Positions 8,411 through 15,623 of a stretch of 39,182 bases of DNA are shown here, one piece after another. The position numbers and the translations under genes are program-made. Positions within the stretch are counted from its first letter, which is position 1. Every line of letters begins with the position of its first letter. Under the pieces are notes generated by a model that saw only the letters and a list, made by a program, of their open reading frames with translations, searched no databases and was not told the origin of the DNA. The stretch comes from Gammaproteobacteria bacterium (GTDB lineage: Bacteria > Pseudomonadota > Gammaproteobacteria > Thiohalobacterales > Thiohalobacteraceae). The stretch lies in the NCBI GenBank assembly GCA_016218375.1, contig JACREG010000028.1, positions 1 through 39,182 of the forward strand. The letters run 5' to 3'.

Positions 8411-9004
8411 TCAGCTTTCGCGCAGACGGTAGTGGACGGGAATAATCATCTCCCGGGCGCGGCCCTGCAAGAGCGTCGCGACGTTCGGCACCGCGCGCAG
8501 TTGCTGGGCGGAATCCATCGCGGCGTTGTCCAGCACGGCGTGGCCGGAAGCGCGATGCAGGTGTACCTGGGTGATGCGGCCGTCCGGTGCCAGGTTCAGC
8601 GCGATTTCTACGATGCCTTCCCAGCCACGCGTGCGCGCCAGACGCGGGTAATGGAAGCGGCCGGAAAGCAGTGCCTGTACCTGTTGAACCAGCGCATCGG
8701 AGGGCGTGGACGCCGTTGCGCCGGGGATGGCGATGGCGGCGGTCGGTCGCGATGCGCGCGCGGCGTCGGTTGCCGCGCTGGGGTGCGGGGCGACTGCACT
8801 GTGCGCGGCGTGCTGCCGTGGCGCGGATGGCAAGGTCGGTGTCGTGACGGTGGGCGTTGCGGGCTGTGTCGCGGGCGGGATCAATGTCAACGCCACGACC
8901 GTGTTCCCCGCCGGCTGTGACGGCGCCGTCGGTCGGCCGAAGCCCACCGCGGCCAGATGGGCCGCGGTGGACAGGGCGAGGGTGATGGCGAAGACCCTGC
9001 TCAT
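8411..9004 (-). CDS. tonB: TonB energy-transducing protein
   Basis: 197 aa. There is a signal anchor at residues about 4-22, then a Pro/Thr/Ala-rich periplasmic spacer (about 25-100), then a TonB C-terminal domain (about 108-190) with FHYPRLARTRGWEGIVEIALNL and ASGHAVLDNAAMDS. It passes proton-motive energy from ExbBD to the outer-membrane receptor. Its ATG overlaps the btuB stop (ATGA), so it is a dedicated, translationally coupled partner of that receptor. No exbB or exbD is present in the window. Confidence 0.9.
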   Translation of the reverse strand: MSRVFAITLALSTAAHLAAVGFGRPTAPSQPAGNTVVALTLIPPATQPATPTVTTPTLPSAPRQHAAHSAVAPHPSAATDAARASRPTAAIAIPGATASTPSDALVQQVQALLSGRFHYPRLARTRGWEGIVEIALNLAPDGRITQVHLHRASGHAVLDNAAMDSAQQLRAVPNVATLLQGRAREMIIPVHYRLRES

Positions 9005-10809
9005 TGCGCGCCGAAGGGCGTATAGCGCAGGGTGAGGAAGAACGCACGCCCGGACGTGCGGTAGGTGTCTGCAAGCGCGTAGTCCTTGTCGAGCGCATTT
9101 TCCATGCGTGCGGCGAGTGTGAAGTCCTTGGACAAACGCGTCTCGGCGAGCAGGTCGAGTGTGCCGTAACCGCCATTGACGACCGTGCTGTACGGCGAAT
9201 CCTTGCGCGCACCCGCGGCGACCAGTTCCGCGCCCACGCGCGATTGGTCGAAGCGGTAGCCGATGCCGCCGGTGAAGCCGCGGCGCGCGCGGCGGGCCAG
9301 CCATGCGTCGTCGGTCTCGTTGCGCGGGTTTTGCAGGATGGCCGAAACATGCGCATCCCATTGGGTGTCGCGGTATTCCGCGCCGGCCTCGATGCCGCGG
9401 ATGCGCGCTTCCTCGATGTTTTCCATGCGCGTGAATGCGGCGTTGGGTTCGATCAGATCGTCGATGCGCGTATCGAACAGGCTCACGCTGCCCTTGAGCG
9501 TGTCCGCGAAGCGGTGGCGCAGCCCCAGTTCCAAGGTGCGCGAAGTTTCGGGATCGAGATCGGGATTGCCGATGAAACCGAAGCGGTCGTCGGCATCCGG
9601 CGCGCGGAAGGCGGTGCCGGCATTGGCGTACACCTGGTCGCGTTCGGTGATATCCAGCCCATAGCCGGCGTTCCAGGTCAGATGCGTGCCGAAATCTTCG
9701 TGGTCGGTGTGGCGGATGCCGAACAGCAACTGTTGTGCGCCGAGATCGATATTGTCTTGTAGATAGGCCTCGTTGATGTCGGTGTCCGAGGCGTACGGCG
9801 TGCCATAGGACAGCGCATCGGTCGATTCCCGCCACAGCGTGATGCCCGCCGTCAGCAGGTGCGCATCGAGCGCGATGTCGTTCTGCCAGTCGAGGCTGTT
9901 GCGGCGCGTGCGCACGAAATCCGTGCTTTGATTTTGCGTGATCTCGTCCTGCATGCGGCTCAGCGTGGCCTGCGTGGTCCACAGCGAGGACACCTCCTGC
10001 TCGACACGCAAGGCCGTGACCTGATTGTCGTAGTCCTGATCCACCGGCGCGAGGAAGAAGTCGAAATACTCGGTGCTGCCTGTCGATTGCCAACGACGCA
10101 GTTCGATGTCGGTCGCGCCGAGCTCGACGCCGGCGGAGAGATTGTAGGCGACATTGTCGTAGCCGCGATCCTGCGTGGCGGTCGTGCGGGTTGGAAAGCC
10201 GTCGGTGTCCTGGGTGGCCAAGTCCGCGCCGAAGCGCCAGATGCCTTCGCGCGCGCCGACATTGGCGGTGAGTTCGCGGGTGTCGTGCGATCCCGCGGTG
10301 GCGCTGAACTGGGCGCTGCGCGCCTGTTCCGGACGGCGCGTGACGATGTTGATGACACCGCCGATCGCGTCCGATCCATACAGCGTGGAGCGCGGGCCCT
10401 TGACGATTTCGATGCGCTCGATCACGGCCGGATCGATGTTCTGCAACGCGGCGGTGCCGATGGTGCCGGGATTGAGCTTCACGCCATCGAGCAACACCAG
10501 CGTGTGATTGCTCTCGGCGCCGCGGATGAACACCGAAGTCGTCTGGCCAGGCCCGCCGTTGCGCGCGACATCGATCCCGGCGTATTGGCGCAACAGTTCG
10601 GCGGCATCGTGCGCTTGGGATTGTTCGATGGTCTGGCGGTCGATGACTGCGACGCTGGCGAGCGCGTGATCGGCCGGTTGTTCGGTGCGTGTGGCGGTGA
10701 CGATGACCGGTGCCGTGGTCTCGGCGGCTTGGCTATTCAGACTGCCACTACCGATGACGGTGCCGACGGCGGCGGCGATACAAAGAACGATGGGACGTTG
10801 CTGGAACAT
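9001..10809 (-). CDS. btuB: TonB-dependent vitamin B12 receptor BtuB
   Basis: 602 aa (E. coli BtuB is 614). It has a signal peptide of about 28 residues ending at SQAAE, then a TonB box PVIVTATR (34-41). The plug domain carries IRGAESNHTLVLLDG and GPRSTLYGSDAIGGVINI. The 22-strand barrel ends in an aromatic-rich strand (AFFLTLRYTPFGAQ). The ATG at 10809 is preceded by GGAGAG at 7 bases. A cobalamin riboswitch lies in the 5' leader, which fixes the substrate class as a corrinoid. It is translationally coupled to tonB. Confidence 0.94.
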   Translation of the reverse strand: MFQQRPIVLCIAAAVGTVIGSGSLNSQAAETTAPVIVTATRTEQPADHALASVAVIDRQTIEQSQAHDAAELLRQYAGIDVARNGGPGQTTSVFIRGAESNHTLVLLDGVKLNPGTIGTAALQNIDPAVIERIEIVKGPRSTLYGSDAIGGVINIVTRRPEQARSAQFSATAGSHDTRELTANVGAREGIWRFGADLATQDTDGFPTRTTATQDRGYDNVAYNLSAGVELGATDIELRRWQSTGSTEYFDFFLAPVDQDYDNQVTALRVEQEVSSLWTTQATLSRMQDEITQNQSTDFVRTRRNSLDWQNDIALDAHLLTAGITLWRESTDALSYGTPYASDTDINEAYLQDNIDLGAQQLLFGIRHTDHEDFGTHLTWNAGYGLDITERDQVYANAGTAFRAPDADDRFGFIGNPDLDPETSRTLELGLRHRFADTLKGSVSLFDTRIDDLIEPNAAFTRMENIEEARIRGIEAGAEYRDTQWDAHVSAILQNPRNETDDAWLARRARRGFTGGIGYRFDQSRVGAELVAAGARKDSPYSTVVNGGYGTLDLLAETRLSKDFTLAARMENALDKDYALADTYRTSGRAFFLTLRYTPFGAQ

Positions 10810-10812
10810 GCA

Positions 10813-10876
10813 GTTTCTCTCCGACGAATGCGCACACCCGCGCGCGTGATGCAAATACCCTGTCGGGGGAGAGAAC
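10813..10876 (-). promoter_or_regulatory. Shine-Dalgarno-sequestering hairpin (riboswitch expression platform)
   Basis: On the minus strand, GTCGGAGAGAAAC (10825-10813), which contains the btuB ribosome site GGAGAG, can pair with GTTCTCTCCCCCGAC (10876-10862) with a short bulge. This is the expected layout of a translational OFF switch downstream of the cobalamin aptamer. It was read directly; no folding energy was computed. Confidence 0.6.
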
Positions 10877-10940
10877 GGAAACGGGTTGGAGAATATCTCG
10901 CCCATTGGCATCGCCCTCCGCGACACGGTAACGGTTGGGC

Positions 10941-11150
10941 TTCGGGCCGGTCTCCGGGCTCGCGAGTGAGCGTCGTCTCTATCGAGAATCGACTCTTCGG
11001 GGGATCGCCTTCCCATGCGCAAAGCACAGTGGCCGATTGATCCGCCTTGACTCGCTTACCGTTGCGGGGGCAGCGCCGGAATAGATCCTTGTGAAGAGAT
11101 CGCACCGGCTTCCCGTTTCATTCCGCGGATGAAAATCCTTGGAACACCAG
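10941..11150 (-). ncRNA. Cobalamin riboswitch aptamer
   Basis: The minus strand carries, in order, the conserved aptamer blocks: GGGAAGCCGGTG, then CTGCCCCCGCAACGGTAA, a CCACTG element, and the B12 box AGCCCGGAGACCGGCC at 10960-10945. Order and spacing match the AdoCbl riboswitch. It lies about 130 bases upstream of the btuB start and should repress btuB and the coupled tonB, adenosyltransferase and DUF2322 genes when adenosylcobalamin is plentiful. The exact 5' end is approximate. Confidence 0.95.
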
Positions 11151-11229
11151 AAGCGTTGTAACGGGGCGCGACTCTACGCCGGCCTGACGGGTCGGTCAAG
11201 CGCGCTCCGCGGACGGGCGATGGGTGGGC

Positions 11230-11263
11230 TTGAAAAACTAATACAAACGTATTATTTTATACG
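11230..11263 (+). promoter_or_regulatory. Promoter with overlapping palindromes upstream of the SDR gene
   Basis: TTGAAA (11230-11235), a 17-bp spacer and TATTTT (11253-11258) form a sigma70-like promoter. Inside the spacer is the perfect inverted repeat TAATAC-AAAC-GTATTA (11239-11254). A second inverted repeat, CGTAT-N6-ATACG (11248-11263), shares one half-site. The arrangement suggests a repressor operator, most simply for the TetR protein encoded two genes downstream; that link is inference. Confidence 0.6.
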
Positions 11264-11307
11264 CATGGCGGCTATGACCGGCTATATGACGGGAAGGGAG
11301 GGCGCGG

Positions 11308-12321
11308 ATGAAAACGGTGCTTATCACCGGTGCGACCGGGTTTGTCGGGAGCCATGTCCTCGAAGCATTCATGGCGCAGGCCGATCCGATGCTGCGGGTG
11401 ATCGCTGCCTGCCGGGATCGACGGAAACTGCTGCCGGGTTTCGCTGGCGAAGTGCGCGAGGGCGATCTGCGCGATGCCGATTACCGGAAGATCATGGTCG
11501 AAGGTGTCGATGTGCTCTGCAACGCCGTAGCATGGAGTTCGCTGTGGGGGCATGTTGCAGATTCGCGGCATCTGTTTCTCGAACCCAATCTGGCATTGAT
11601 CGATGCCGCCCGCGCCGCAGGCGTGCGACGGTTCGTCAATACCAGCACCACCAGCGCCGCCGCGCCCGAGCATTCCAGCGATCCGCAGAGCGAAGGCATT
11701 CCGCGCCCGCTCTGGCCGCATCTCTGCAATGTGGTGAAGATCGAGGCTGCCTTACGCACTGCCGCGAGCGCGGATTTCCAGGTCATTAATCTTCGACTGG
11801 GTATCTTCGCCGGTCGCCGCTATGCCCTGGGTGTGTTGCCCATTCTGGTGCCGCGACTCAAAACGCATCTGGTGCCGTGGGTGGCGGGAGGGCGTACCAG
11901 CCTGCCGATCATCGATGGGCGCGATATCGGCGCGGCCTTTGTCTGCGCGGTGGCTGCACAGGGTCTCGCCGATTACGAAGGCTTCAATATCGTCGGGCCC
12001 GAGGTGCCGCGCGTGCGCGACGTCATTACCTATCTGCATGACGACTATGGCCTGCCCAAGCCGCACTTCAGCGTACCTTTCGCCGTCGCCTATCCCTTCG
12101 CCTGGTTGATGGAAAAACTCGACCCTATCGTTCCCTGGGAACCCTTGGTGACGCGCAGCATCGTTCATCTGATGGAAGAGGTCGGCGTCGATAATGCCAA
12201 GGCCGAACGCCTGCTCGGATATCGTCCTGCCTATGCTTGGCGCGCGGCGATACACGCCCAGATGCAGGAGATGGCTGTGCGGCAGACGCGGGCCATGTCG
12301 ATGGCGATGCCGATAGTTTGA
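11308..12321 (+). CDS. NAD(P)-dependent epimerase/dehydratase-like protein (extended SDR)
   Basis: 337 aa. The N-terminal ITGATGFVGSHVLEA gives the extended SDR nucleotide motif (Gly8, Gly11, Gly14). EGDLRD and VRRFVNTSTT follow as expected. The catalytic YxxxK is not intact: the equivalent segment reads HLCNVVK, with Cys140 where Tyr is expected and Lys144 kept. The C-terminal half has family-like WEPLVTRSIVHLM and AERLLGYRPAY. Classical dehydrogenase or epimerase chemistry may therefore be altered or lost. It is the first gene of a unit with a thiol peroxidase-like gene 35 bp downstream and a TetR gene. The start is the ATG at 11308, preceded by GGGAGGGCG. Confidence 0.85.
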   Translation: MKTVLITGATGFVGSHVLEAFMAQADPMLRVIAACRDRRKLLPGFAGEVREGDLRDADYRKIMVEGVDVLCNAVAWSSLWGHVADSRHLFLEPNLALIDAARAAGVRRFVNTSTTSAAAPEHSSDPQSEGIPRPLWPHLCNVVKIEAALRTAASADFQVINLRLGIFAGRRYALGVLPILVPRLKTHLVPWVAGGRTSLPIIDGRDIGAAFVCAVAAQGLADYEGFNIVGPEVPRVRDVITYLHDDYGLPKPHFSVPFAVAYPFAWLMEKLDPIVPWEPLVTRSIVHLMEEVGVDNAKAERLLGYRPAYAWRAAIHAQMQEMAVRQTRAMSMAMPIV

Positions 12322-12356
12322 TTGCCGTTACCTAACTGAACAACAAGGAGTCGATC

Positions 12357-12902
12357 ATGCGCAGAAAACCGGGTGACAGTGTGGGTCCATTACGTCTGCG
12401 GTCCATAGAGGGTGCCTTATTCGATCTGGATGTGTTGCGCGGCACGCGTGTCCTGCTGGCGTTTTTCCGTTTCGCGGCCTGCCCGTTCTGCAATCTGCGG
12501 GTGCACGAACTGGTATCGCGATTCGACGAGCTGGGTGGGCGTTTGACGGTCGTGGCCATTTTCGATTCGCCACTGGATAATTTGCGACATCAGGCAGACA
12601 GACACCGGGCGCCCTTCCCGATTCTGGCGGACGAAACCAATGCCTACTATCGCGCGTTCGCTATCGAGCGTTCGATCGTCGGTATGTTCAAGGCAGCATT
12701 CCTGCGCTTTCCATCCGTATTGCGGGCGATGCTGCTCAAAGGTTTTCTGCCGAGCAGTTTTCAGGGGCGCTTGACCACGCTGCCGGCCGAATTCCTGGTG
12801 GATGAGCAGGGGGTTATCCGGGAAGCGTATTACGGGAAAGATATCGGCGATCATTTGCCGTTCGAGCAAGTGAAGGCATTTGCTTTGGGCGAGGCGCGGT
12901 GA
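12357..12902 (+). CDS. Peroxiredoxin-like (AhpC/TSA) thiol protein
   Basis: 181 aa. The thioredoxin fold is recognisable: a strand VLLAFFRFAACPFCNLRVHEL with a CPFC pair (Cys42, Cys45), then PFPILADE and PAEFLVDEQGVI. The CxxC layout differs from classical peroxiredoxins and is typical of the peroxiredoxin-like subgroup of the AhpC/TSA superfamily. It probably acts in the cytoplasm, as no signal peptide is seen. AAGGAG precedes the ATG at 12357. Lying between an SDR gene and a TetR gene, it may serve thiol-based peroxide or electrophile defence. Confidence 0.82.
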   Translation: MRRKPGDSVGPLRLRSIEGALFDLDVLRGTRVLLAFFRFAACPFCNLRVHELVSRFDELGGRLTVVAIFDSPLDNLRHQADRHRAPFPILADETNAYYRAFAIERSIVGMFKAAFLRFPSVLRAMLLKGFLPSSFQGRLTTLPAEFLVDEQGVIREAYYGKDIGDHLPFEQVKAFALGEAR

Positions 12903-12989
12903 TGCGCGAACAGCAGGGCAGGCCGGCAGACCATGCCATCCGTCCGGATTGGACGGTACAATGGGCGCACAGCTCAACAGGGCACGGGT

Positions 12990-13562
12990 ATGGCGCTCAA
13001 ACGCAAAGGTCAGGAGTTCCGGCAGCATATCGTCGCGACGGCGAATCGGCTGTTTTATCGGCGTGGCTACAACCAGACTTCGTTTACCGATATCGCCGAT
13101 GCGGCGGAGATCCCTCGCGGGAATTTCTATTACTACTTCAAGACCAAGGACGAGATCCTGGACGCGGTGGTGGATTACCGGCTGGAGGGTATCCGTGCCA
13201 TGCTGGCAGAGTGGGAGGCAAGCATCCCCGAACCACGTGACCGGCTCAAACGCTATGTGCAGATTCTGTTGAACGAAGAGCGGGACATCCTGCGCTACGG
13301 CTGCCCCATGGGTACGTTGAATGTGGAGCTGAGCAAGACCCAATTGGTGCTGCAATCGCGGTCGCGAGAGATGTTCGAGGTGTTCTTCGACTGGCTCAAG
13401 ACGCAGTTCCTGGCAATGGGATGCGGGCGCGCCGCGCGCGATCACGCTTTGCACGTGCTGGCGGTGACGCAAGGCGTCAGCCTGTTGACCAACGCCTTCG
13501 AGGATGGTGCTTTTCTGCGTCGAGAGGCGGCCAAACTCAAACAATGGATAGATGAAATATGA
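12990..13562 (+). CDS. TetR/AcrR-family transcriptional regulator
   Basis: 190 aa. The N-terminal TetR helix-turn-helix is clear: HIVATANRLFYRRGYNQTSF, then DIADAAEIPRGNFYYYFKTK and DEIL. The C-terminal ligand domain has YGCPMGTLNVEL, a stretch seen in TetR regulators of the YxaF/LmrA-related C-terminal type. The ATG at 12990 is chosen because the DNA-binding domain begins 11 residues later; upstream in-frame starts exist and the ribosome site is weak. It follows the thiol peroxidase-like gene at 87 bp. The palindromes before the SDR gene are the likely operator. Confidence 0.88.
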   Translation: MALKRKGQEFRQHIVATANRLFYRRGYNQTSFTDIADAAEIPRGNFYYYFKTKDEILDAVVDYRLEGIRAMLAEWEASIPEPRDRLKRYVQILLNEERDILRYGCPMGTLNVELSKTQLVLQSRSREMFEVFFDWLKTQFLAMGCGRAARDHALHVLAVTQGVSLLTNAFEDGAFLRREAAKLKQWIDEI

Positions 13563-13625
13563 TCGCCGCCCGTGGCGGTTTACCTTAGGATGGTTTGTTG
13601 CGGTGAACAGTCGAGATCGTTAGAG

Positions 13626-14066
13626 ATGAATCAGATGGATGAACAGCCTTTTCGCACGGCCTTTAAGGGCACGTTCTACGGCGTGTTGCGCTGGCCACAA
13701 CTGGATACCTTGTGGGAGACGCTGCGCAACGATATGGCAGGCGACTGGTACATCTATGCCATTGGCGCCGAGCCGCCGACCGCGACCGTGAGCGCGGACA
13801 AGCTGGGCGAATTCATCGCCGAGATCGATGTGCTGCTGCATAAAGAACATGAAGAGGATTACTGCGGCATCGTCTATGCGGATTCCTTCGAGCAGCCGAG
13901 CTTCGTGAAGATTTTCGATCCAAACAACCTCGGCGTGTCTTGCGGCTTCAGCGACAATCCGCCGCTGCCGGGATGGATACTTTCCAAAATCCCGCCCATC
14001 GATCTCAAGGCACCGTTCCTGCCCGGCAACCGTCGCCGCTGGTGGCAGCGGCTGTTCGAGACCTGA
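13626..14066 (+). CDS. Conserved protein of unknown function
   Basis: 146 aa from the ATG at 13626 (a second ATG at 13635 is equally possible). It is soluble. Conserved-looking stretches are FKGTFYGVLRWPQLDTLW, HEEDYCGIVYAD, FVKIFDPNNLGVSCG and LPGWILSKIPPIDL, which I recall from sulfur-oxidising beta- and gammaproteobacteria without a known function. No catalytic motif is recognised. It lies 63 bp after the TetR gene, and a strong terminator lies about 95 bp downstream, so it may be the last gene of this transcription unit. Confidence 0.7.
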   Translation: MNQMDEQPFRTAFKGTFYGVLRWPQLDTLWETLRNDMAGDWYIYAIGAEPPTATVSADKLGEFIAEIDVLLHKEHEEDYCGIVYADSFEQPSFVKIFDPNNLGVSCGFSDNPPLPGWILSKIPPIDLKAPFLPGNRRRWWQRLFET

Positions 14067-14159
14067 TTCGATCCCCGTGCGTTGGGGCGGGTAGCTTTCA
14101 TCGCGAATACACAAAGCCATGTCCGGACGGTCCAGGCCAAAGCCGAGTCATATCGGCAG

Positions 14160-14182
14160 AACCCCGCTCCGGCGGGGTTTTT
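14160..14182 (+). terminator. Intrinsic terminator
   Basis: AACCCCGC-TCCG-GCGGGGTT is a perfect 8-bp stem with a 4-base loop followed by TTT. It separates the 13.6-14.1 kb gene from the tusA promoter. Confidence 0.85.
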
Positions 14183-14193
14183 CATGGGCGGGG

Positions 14194-14245
14194 TTGACAG
14201 GTTGTCCGGGGGCGCCTATCTTAAGTAAACGTTCACTAACTTAAG
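14194..14245 (+). promoter_or_regulatory. tusA promoter with nested palindromic operator
   Basis: TTGACA (14194-14199), a 17-bp spacer and TATCTT (14217-14222) form a near-consensus sigma70 promoter. Overlapping and following the -10 is CTTAAGT-N12-ACTTAAG (14220-14245). Inside it lies the near-palindrome AGTAAACGTTCACT (14224-14237), a shape typical of TetR operators. The TetR gene immediately after tusA is the natural candidate regulator. Confidence 0.75.
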
Positions 14246-14261
14246 AAAGGAGACCTCAATC

Positions 14262-14495
14262 ATGGCCAACTTCGACCAAGAACTCGACGCCCGCGGTCTG
14301 AACTGTCCGCTGCCCATCCTGCGCGCCAAGAAGAGTATCGCCACGCTCGGCGGTGGGCAGGTGTTGCGCATCCTCGCCACCGATCCCGGTTCGGTGAAGG
14401 ACTTCGAGGCGTTCTGCAAACAGACCGGGAATACGCTGATGTCGTCCGGCCAGAACGACGGTGCCTTCGAATTCCTTATCCGCAAGGCAGGGTGA
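14262..14495 (+). CDS. TusA-family sulfur carrier protein
   Basis: 77 aa, the normal TusA length. It has the family core LDARGLNCPLPILRAKK with the persulfide-carrying Cys15 in the CPxP motif, and the LRILATDPGSVKDF beta strand. TusA proteins carry sulfane sulfur, either to tRNA thiolation or, in sulfur oxidisers, to the Dsr or Hdr-like pathways. No tusBCDE, dsr or hdr genes are nearby, so the branch cannot be decided. GGAG precedes the ATG at 14262. A TetR regulator begins 29 bp downstream. Confidence 0.92.
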   Translation: MANFDQELDARGLNCPLPILRAKKSIATLGGGQVLRILATDPGSVKDFEAFCKQTGNTLMSSGQNDGAFEFLIRKAG

Positions 14496-14524
14496 CTGGC
14501 CCCTGAGATACAGGAGCCGGACTC

Positions 14525-15127
14525 ATGGCCAAACGTCTGCAAGCGTCCGAACGGCGCGCGTCGATCCTGGCGGTCGCCAAAGTGCTGTTCGCCGACAAGG
14601 GTTATCACGGTGTGTCGGTCGACGAGATTGCGGTGCGCCTGGCCGTGAGTCCGGCGGTGTTGTACCGCCATTTTTCCTCCAAGCAGGATCTCTACGAAGC
14701 GGTCTTGAGCGAGATCGCCTGCACGCGCGAGAACTATGTGGATGTGGTCGTGCGCGGACCGGACGATTTTGGCGGCATGCTCGCGCGCATGACACTGATG
14801 TACGTCGAAAGCGTCGCGCGCGATCCCGATTATCTGCGCATGGAACTGCATGCCGCGCTGGAAGGCAGCCAGGCCGCGCGGCAATTCTTCGAGAACCGTT
14901 GGCGGCCGTTCGCGGACTACATCGAGTTCGGCTTGGGTGAATTACGCAAGGAAGGTGTCGCCACCGGTATCGATGCACGCATCGCCGCGTTGATGTTTCA
15001 AGGTATGGTGCGCGAAGCGTTGTATGCCAAGCTCGTCTATCAGGCGGATCGTTTCCGCGATCACAGCTTGGTGGATCTGGTGAAACATCTCATCGCGATG
15101 TTTTTGCGGGCGGTGAAGCTGGGTTAG
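14525..15127 (+). CDS. TetR/AcrR-family transcriptional regulator
   Basis: 200 aa. The N-terminal HTH is canonical: ILAVAKVLFADKGYHGVSV, DEIAVRLAVSPAVLYRHFSS, KQDLYEAVL. The C-terminal domain is all helical and ligand-specific. AGGAG lies 8 bases before the ATG at 14525. Its position 29 bp after tusA, with no promoter visible between them, implies one transcript controlled by the palindromic operator at 14220-14245, that is, autoregulation together with tusA. The effector is unknown; a persulfide or thiol-related ligand would fit the neighbour. Confidence 0.92.
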   Translation: MAKRLQASERRASILAVAKVLFADKGYHGVSVDEIAVRLAVSPAVLYRHFSSKQDLYEAVLSEIACTRENYVDVVVRGPDDFGGMLARMTLMYVESVARDPDYLRMELHAALEGSQAARQFFENRWRPFADYIEFGLGELRKEGVATGIDARIAALMFQGMVREALYAKLVYQADRFRDHSLVDLVKHLIAMFLRAVKLG

Positions 15128-15131
15128 CCAT

Positions 15132-15163
15132 TGGTTGCATATACAACCATTATGGTCTATTGT
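15132..15163 (+). promoter_or_regulatory. marR-type promoter with 18-bp operator
   Basis: TGGTTG-CATATA-CAACCA (15132-15149) is a perfect inverted repeat overlapping the -35 of a promoter TTGCAT (15135-15140), 17-bp spacer, TATTGT (15158-15163). The predicted start of transcription falls within a few bases of the MarR ATG at 15171, so the mRNA may be almost leaderless. The core is shared with a second site at 15596-15609. Confidence 0.75.
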
Positions 15164-15170
15164 GCGTTCC

Positions 15171-15578
15171 ATGTTCGAACGCTGCCTCTATTTCAATCTC
15201 AATGCCCTGGTGCGCAAGGTCGACAAGATCTGGGAGCAAGCGTTCAGTGAGCTGGGATTGTCGCCGGCGCACGCTTATCTGTTGCGGCTGGTGTTATCCC
15301 AGCCATCGATAACGCAAAAACAGATCGCCGATGAATTGCATCTGGAGAAGTCGACCGTGACGCGTTTCATCGATGCCTTGGAAGAGAAGGGCTATCTGCG
15401 TCGCACCCGTTCAGGGCGCGAGCAGACGATCGTGCCGAGCGCCGCGGCGCGGCGACTGGAAGTGCAACTCAGCGCCCAAGGCGACGCCTTATATGCCCGG
15501 ATGGTCAATGCCATCGGTAGGGCGGATATGGTGGAGCTGGTACGACGCTTGCGCGAGACCGCGGACAAATTGCAGTGA
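15171..15578 (+). CDS. MarR-family transcriptional regulator
   Basis: 135 aa, the usual MarR length. The winged helix-turn-helix is clear: SPAHAYLLRLVLSQPSIT, QKQIADELHLEKSTVTRFID, ALEEKGYLRRTRSGREQT. The start is the ATG at 15171; an upstream in-frame start at 15135 lies inside the operator and is unlikely. Two matching palindromes, one before this gene and one before the next, suggest it represses both itself and the NTF2-like/MAPEG pair. There is a single Cys near the N-terminus (Cys5), so simple disulfide sensing within one subunit is not possible, though intersubunit sensing is. Confidence 0.92.
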   Translation: MFERCLYFNLNALVRKVDKIWEQAFSELGLSPAHAYLLRLVLSQPSITQKQIADELHLEKSTVTRFIDALEEKGYLRRTRSGREQTIVPSAAARRLEVQLSAQGDALYARMVNAIGRADMVELVRRLRETADKLQ

Positions 15579-15595
15579 TTTTCTTACTCTGAAAA

Positions 15596-15609
15596 GTTGT
15601 ATATACAAC
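15596..15609 (+). promoter_or_regulatory. Second MarR-type operator over the promoter of the NTF2-like gene
   Basis: GTTGTATATACAAC is a perfect 14-bp palindrome. It shares its half-site (GTTG...CAAC around an ATATA core) with the operator before the MarR gene. It contains a -10-like TATACA (15602-15607) with a weak TTTCTT 16 bp upstream, so bound protein would block the promoter. Confidence 0.75.
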
Positions 15610-15623
15610 ACATTGGGGCTGCG

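Noticed and set aside
9859-11040. A 393-codon open frame on the plus strand opposite btuB and its riboswitch leader
   Set aside because: It is the antisense shadow of a clearly coding receptor and riboswitch; its product is low-complexity Arg/Ala/Gly/Val-rich with no motif.
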